A stretch of DNA of 23,886 nucleotides from a virus. Every line of letters begins with the position of its first letter. Position 1 is the stretch's first letter. A program made the position numbers and the translations under genes. This document shows positions 21,660 through 23,886 of this stretch, piece after piece. Below the pieces are notes generated by a model. It was not told the DNA's origin and made no database searches. It saw nothing but the letters and a program-made list of their open reading frames with translations. The stretch is taken from IMG/VR virus record IMGVR_UViG_3300010412_000081, positions 1 to 23,886 of that record; one strand, written 5' to 3'.

Positions 21660-22991
21660 TTACATAAGGTTACGAACACGGAACAGACGGTAATAAATGT
21701 TAGCGTCTGCTGCGGTATTACGTTCACCAACAGTACCGTCACCGCGTGTGGTGGCGAATGGGTTGGCAACCATACCATAACGAGTCTTAAACCCGATCTT
21801 TGGTTGGAAGGTGTCTTGTCCAACTGCACGAACCATTTGTAGTGGAACGTATGGGCAATAGAACAGACCAGCGTCATAAGGAGAAGTTCCCTTATAACCA
21901 ACGGTACATAGTTCATCACCGTTTGCTGAACCACCGAAGTAAGGATCGATGTAAACCTTTACGCGACCATGCATTACACCAGCGAAGGTATTGCCTGTGT
22001 CGTCAACAGTTAAATCAACCTTAAGTGCAGGAGTATAGTCTAGAACACCGGCCATCGCAAGGGCTGACGCAACGTCAGATGATACGATGATGATGTTCCC
22101 CTTACCGCGACGGGTTGCCTTAGCAATTGCGTTGGCTTCACGTTCGATTTGGAAAACTAGACCCTTGAACTTTTCAACTGACCAACGACCGTTTGAGTCG
22201 GTGTCAAGATCAAAAGTTCCTGCTGTGGTTACACCATACTGTGCACCTGCTGTGGCAGAACGGTAAATTGTTCTAACAACTTCACGATTGATTTCCGCAA
22301 GGATTTCAGTTGAAAGAATGTTAGAAAGTTCTGTTTCAGCGTCTAGACCATGAACTGCCTTAAGGTCTTGGGCTAGTTCCATGGTGTATTCTGCCTTTAG
22401 CGCACGGCTACGAGCAGTAACAGTAACCTTATCAATGCTGAAGGCCATTTCAGCAAATGCGTTTCCTGTTGTGCCGTCACCAAGTGCTTCGGCTTGTGCT
22501 GTGGTCATGCCCTTACCAACACCGTATACATCAGAGTCGCCTGTTGCGAATACTGGGTTAGTATTAGCATAGTTGCCTGATATTGTACCAGTAAGTCCAG
22601 CAGCAGCATTCTGTGATGAAAACGCTGTGTTGGCTTCATTGAATAGGGCTTCATCACCAGCCATTGTCTTATAGCGTGACTTCATGGCGAAGATAAGACC
22701 AGTTGGACCGGTCATTGGTTGAACGCCACAAATGTCATAAGCAATAAGATTTGGTAGAGCGCGACGAACCAATGAAATTAGAATTGGATCGTAGTTATTA
22801 ACACCGCCGGCAGAAACAGAGTTTGTTGGCGCTGCTTCGTTAAGCATTTGTCTTTCTTCAACCAAGGCTCTTTCTTGGTTTTCAAGAACAAGTGCAGTAA
22901 CAGCACGACGATATGGGTCTTTAATTGGTGAAAGACCATCGTGATCAAGAATTGGTGACCACTTAGATTCAAGTTGTTCTGTAAGATACAT
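21660..22991 (-). CDS. 23: major capsid protein gp23
   Basis: Forms the hexamers of the T4-like prohead. The 443 residues contain typical gp23 stretches: YDPILISLVRRALPNLIAYDICGVQPMTGP in overlapping parts (residues about 68-97), GLIFAMKSRY, and AVTARSRALKAEYTMELAQDLKAVHG-like sequence near 190-215. The end RLFRVRNLM is typical as well. A prohead protease (gp21) site of the form L-x-E is visible as LNE/AAPT, cleaving after residue 52. Length is at the shorter, marine/aquatic end for gp23 (T4: 521). ATG 22991 follows AAGGGA by 7 bases. An exact late promoter is 41 bases upstream, in the same place as in T4, and a bidirectional terminator follows. Confidence 0.95.
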   Translation of the reverse strand: MYLTEQLESKWSPILDHDGLSPIKDPYRRAVTALVLENQERALVEERQMLNEAAPTNSVSAGGVNNYDPILISLVRRALPNLIAYDICGVQPMTGPTGLIFAMKSRYKTMAGDEALFNEANTAFSSQNAAAGLTGTISGNYANTNPVFATGDSDVYGVGKGMTTAQAEALGDGTTGNAFAEMAFSIDKVTVTARSRALKAEYTMELAQDLKAVHGLDAETELSNILSTEILAEINREVVRTIYRSATAGAQYGVTTAGTFDLDTDSNGRWSVEKFKGLVFQIEREANAIAKATRRGKGNIIIVSSDVASALAMAGVLDYTPALKVDLTVDDTGNTFAGVMHGRVKVYIDPYFGGSANGDELCTVGYKGTSPYDAGLFYCPYVPLQMVRAVGQDTFQPKIGFKTRYGMVANPFATTRGDGTVGERNTAADANIYYRLFRVRNLM

Positions 22992-23031
22992 TTTTAGTCC
23001 CTTTCTTATTATTGTTATGTCTCTTTATTAT

Positions 23032-23039
23032 TATTTATA
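23032..23039 (-). promoter_or_regulatory. T4 late promoter octamer for gp23
   Basis: Exact TATAAATA on the minus strand in the 48-base gap between gp22 and gp23. Start point about 35 bases before the gp23 ATG. Confidence 0.85.
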
Positions 23040-23886
23040 TTATTTGGGAAGTTTAGCCCCAAGAACACGGGCATATTGTGCCATGCGACCATCAAGTTGT
23101 TCTGTAATAACACCTGGTTCTTTAGCACCGTCAGCCTTGTCTAATGGTTGATTATTACTAATCTTAGCAGTCTTTGAGGGGAAATAGTTTTCCTTCAAAG
23201 TGATAACTCTTTCAGCAAATTCATCAGGAGTTGTAAATTCAACGCCTTCAGCTAGTGACTTAAGCTTTTCTGCTTGAGTATCAGTCAAATCTTCTGAAAG
23301 TTCGTAAACGATTTCATTTCTCTTTGATTCGCTTAGAACCTTAGTCAATTCAACATTATTTTCGATTTCCTCATTGAGTTTTTGCTTAAGTGTATCAATT
23401 TCTTCGGCCATACTTTCAACAACATTAACTTCTTCCTCTGGAATATTAAAGTTGTTTTCAAGGAATAGGTTCTTTAGGCCAGAAATGAAATCTTCAGTGA
23501 TTTCTGTGCGAAGTCCGCTTTCAATAGCTACTTCATTATCAGCAGCCCATTGTTCAACAACATAGTTTAGATAGTCATCAACATCTTCTTTGAGATTGTT
23601 GCTGATGGCTTCTAGTTGTTCTTCTAGGGTTTGTTCATAAGCAATTTGCATCTTAGCGCGTTCTTCTTCAACTTTCTGCATTACAGCAGCTTCAAAGATA
23701 GTCTTTGCTTTTTCCTTAAATTCTTCTGAAAGTTCTTCGCCTTGTAGCAATGCTTCAACATGTTCTGACATATCAACTGGTTCATATTCATATCCAACAT
23801 CTTCTTCAAGTTGTTCATCTTCTTCCTCATCAAGTTCTTCACTTTCTTCACCGACAACATTGCTGTTATCAAAATCAGTATCTTCT
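23040..23886 (-). CDS. 22: gp22-like prohead core scaffold protein (5' end beyond window)
   Basis: Internal scaffold around which gp23 assembles; in T4 it is degraded by gp21. From residue MSEHVEALL onward the protein is helical and Glu/Lys-rich, and parts match T4 gp22: EEFKEKAKTIFEAAV against PEAKETFGTVFEATV, GLKNLFLENNFNIPEEEVNVV against GLKELFVEHNVVVPEESVDVV, and DTQAEKLKSLAEGVEF against ESQKEKVSALVEGMDY. The reading frame is open to the right edge: 38 more codons, strongly acidic (runs of E and D), precede the first ATG at 23771. That ATG has no ribosome site, so the gene most likely starts outside the window. Prohead protease-like sites cannot be judged. Confidence 0.85.
   Translation of the reverse strand, partial: EDTDFDNSNVVGEESEELDEEEDEQLEEDVGYEYEPVDMSEHVEALLQGEELSEEFKEKAKTIFEAAVMQKVEEERAKMQIAYEQTLEEQLEAISNNLKEDVDDYLNYVVEQWAADNEVAIESGLRTEITEDFISGLKNLFLENNFNIPEEEVNVVESMAEEIDTLKQKLNEEIENNVELTKVLSESKRNEIVYELSEDLTDTQAEKLKSLAEGVEFTTPDEFAERVITLKENYFPSKTAKISNNQPLDKADGAKEPGVITEQLDGRMAQYARVLGAKLPK

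Overview
The window reads as part of the genome of a T4-like (Straboviridae/Kyanoviridae-type) myovirus. Hallmark T4 genes are recognisable from their protein sequences: sliding clamp gp45 (cut by the left edge), a gp1-like deoxynucleotide kinase, the gp46/gp47 recombination nuclease, late sigma factor gp55, UvsW, UvsY, a gp19-like tail tube protein, major capsid gp23 and scaffold gp22 (cut by the right edge). The host is not named by the sequence. A pstS gene behind a Pho-box-like promoter and a Tat-type signal peptide suggest a Gram-negative bacterium with PhoB and Tat systems, probably from a phosphate-limited aquatic habitat; this is inference.

Almost everything lies on the minus strand, so biological order runs from right to left. 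23886-21660: head genes gp22 and gp23, with an exact T4 late promoter octamer (TATAAATA) between them. 21632-20836: a small plus-strand operon of four tiny genes, two of them tandem paralogues made of 13 tetrapeptide Q-V repeats each, sharing a bidirectional terminator with gp23. 20830-20036: a late-promoter-driven small protein and a tail tube protein. 20049-17332: a consensus sigma-70 promoter, uvsY, uvsW and two small conserved-looking ORFs. 17213-12856: gp55, three or so small unknowns, gp47 and gp46; gp46 appears to start at an ATT codon. 12844-8399: an accessory block with a Tat-signal protein, a SLOG/DUF2493 protein, a PLP-fold-II-like enzyme, pstS, a glycosyltransferase-like protein and small unknowns. 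8402-2446: a staphylococcal-nuclease homologue, an orphan DNA methyltransferase, then a large VWA/HExxH protein and a MoxR/CobS-like AAA+ ATPase. 2315-1: a winged-helix protein, a GT-A-like glycosyltransferase, the nucleotide kinase and gp45.

The core genes form a coherent T4 scheme. Gp45 and gp55 are partners in late transcription (the co-activator gp33 was not recognised here), and TATAAATA octamers lie in front of gp23 and the tail tube operon. UvsY/UvsW/gp46/gp47 form the recombination-dependent replication set. The most system-like unexplained parts are (a) the AAA+/VWA/metallopeptidase-like pair, visibly GC-richer than its neighbours, (b) the plus-strand QV-repeat operon inserted in the late structural region, and (c) the SLOG-PLP-Tat accessory cluster beside pstS. 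No gene-free stretch exceeds about 180 bases; the gaps contain promoters and terminators described below. No tRNA gene, CRISPR array or insertion sequence was seen.
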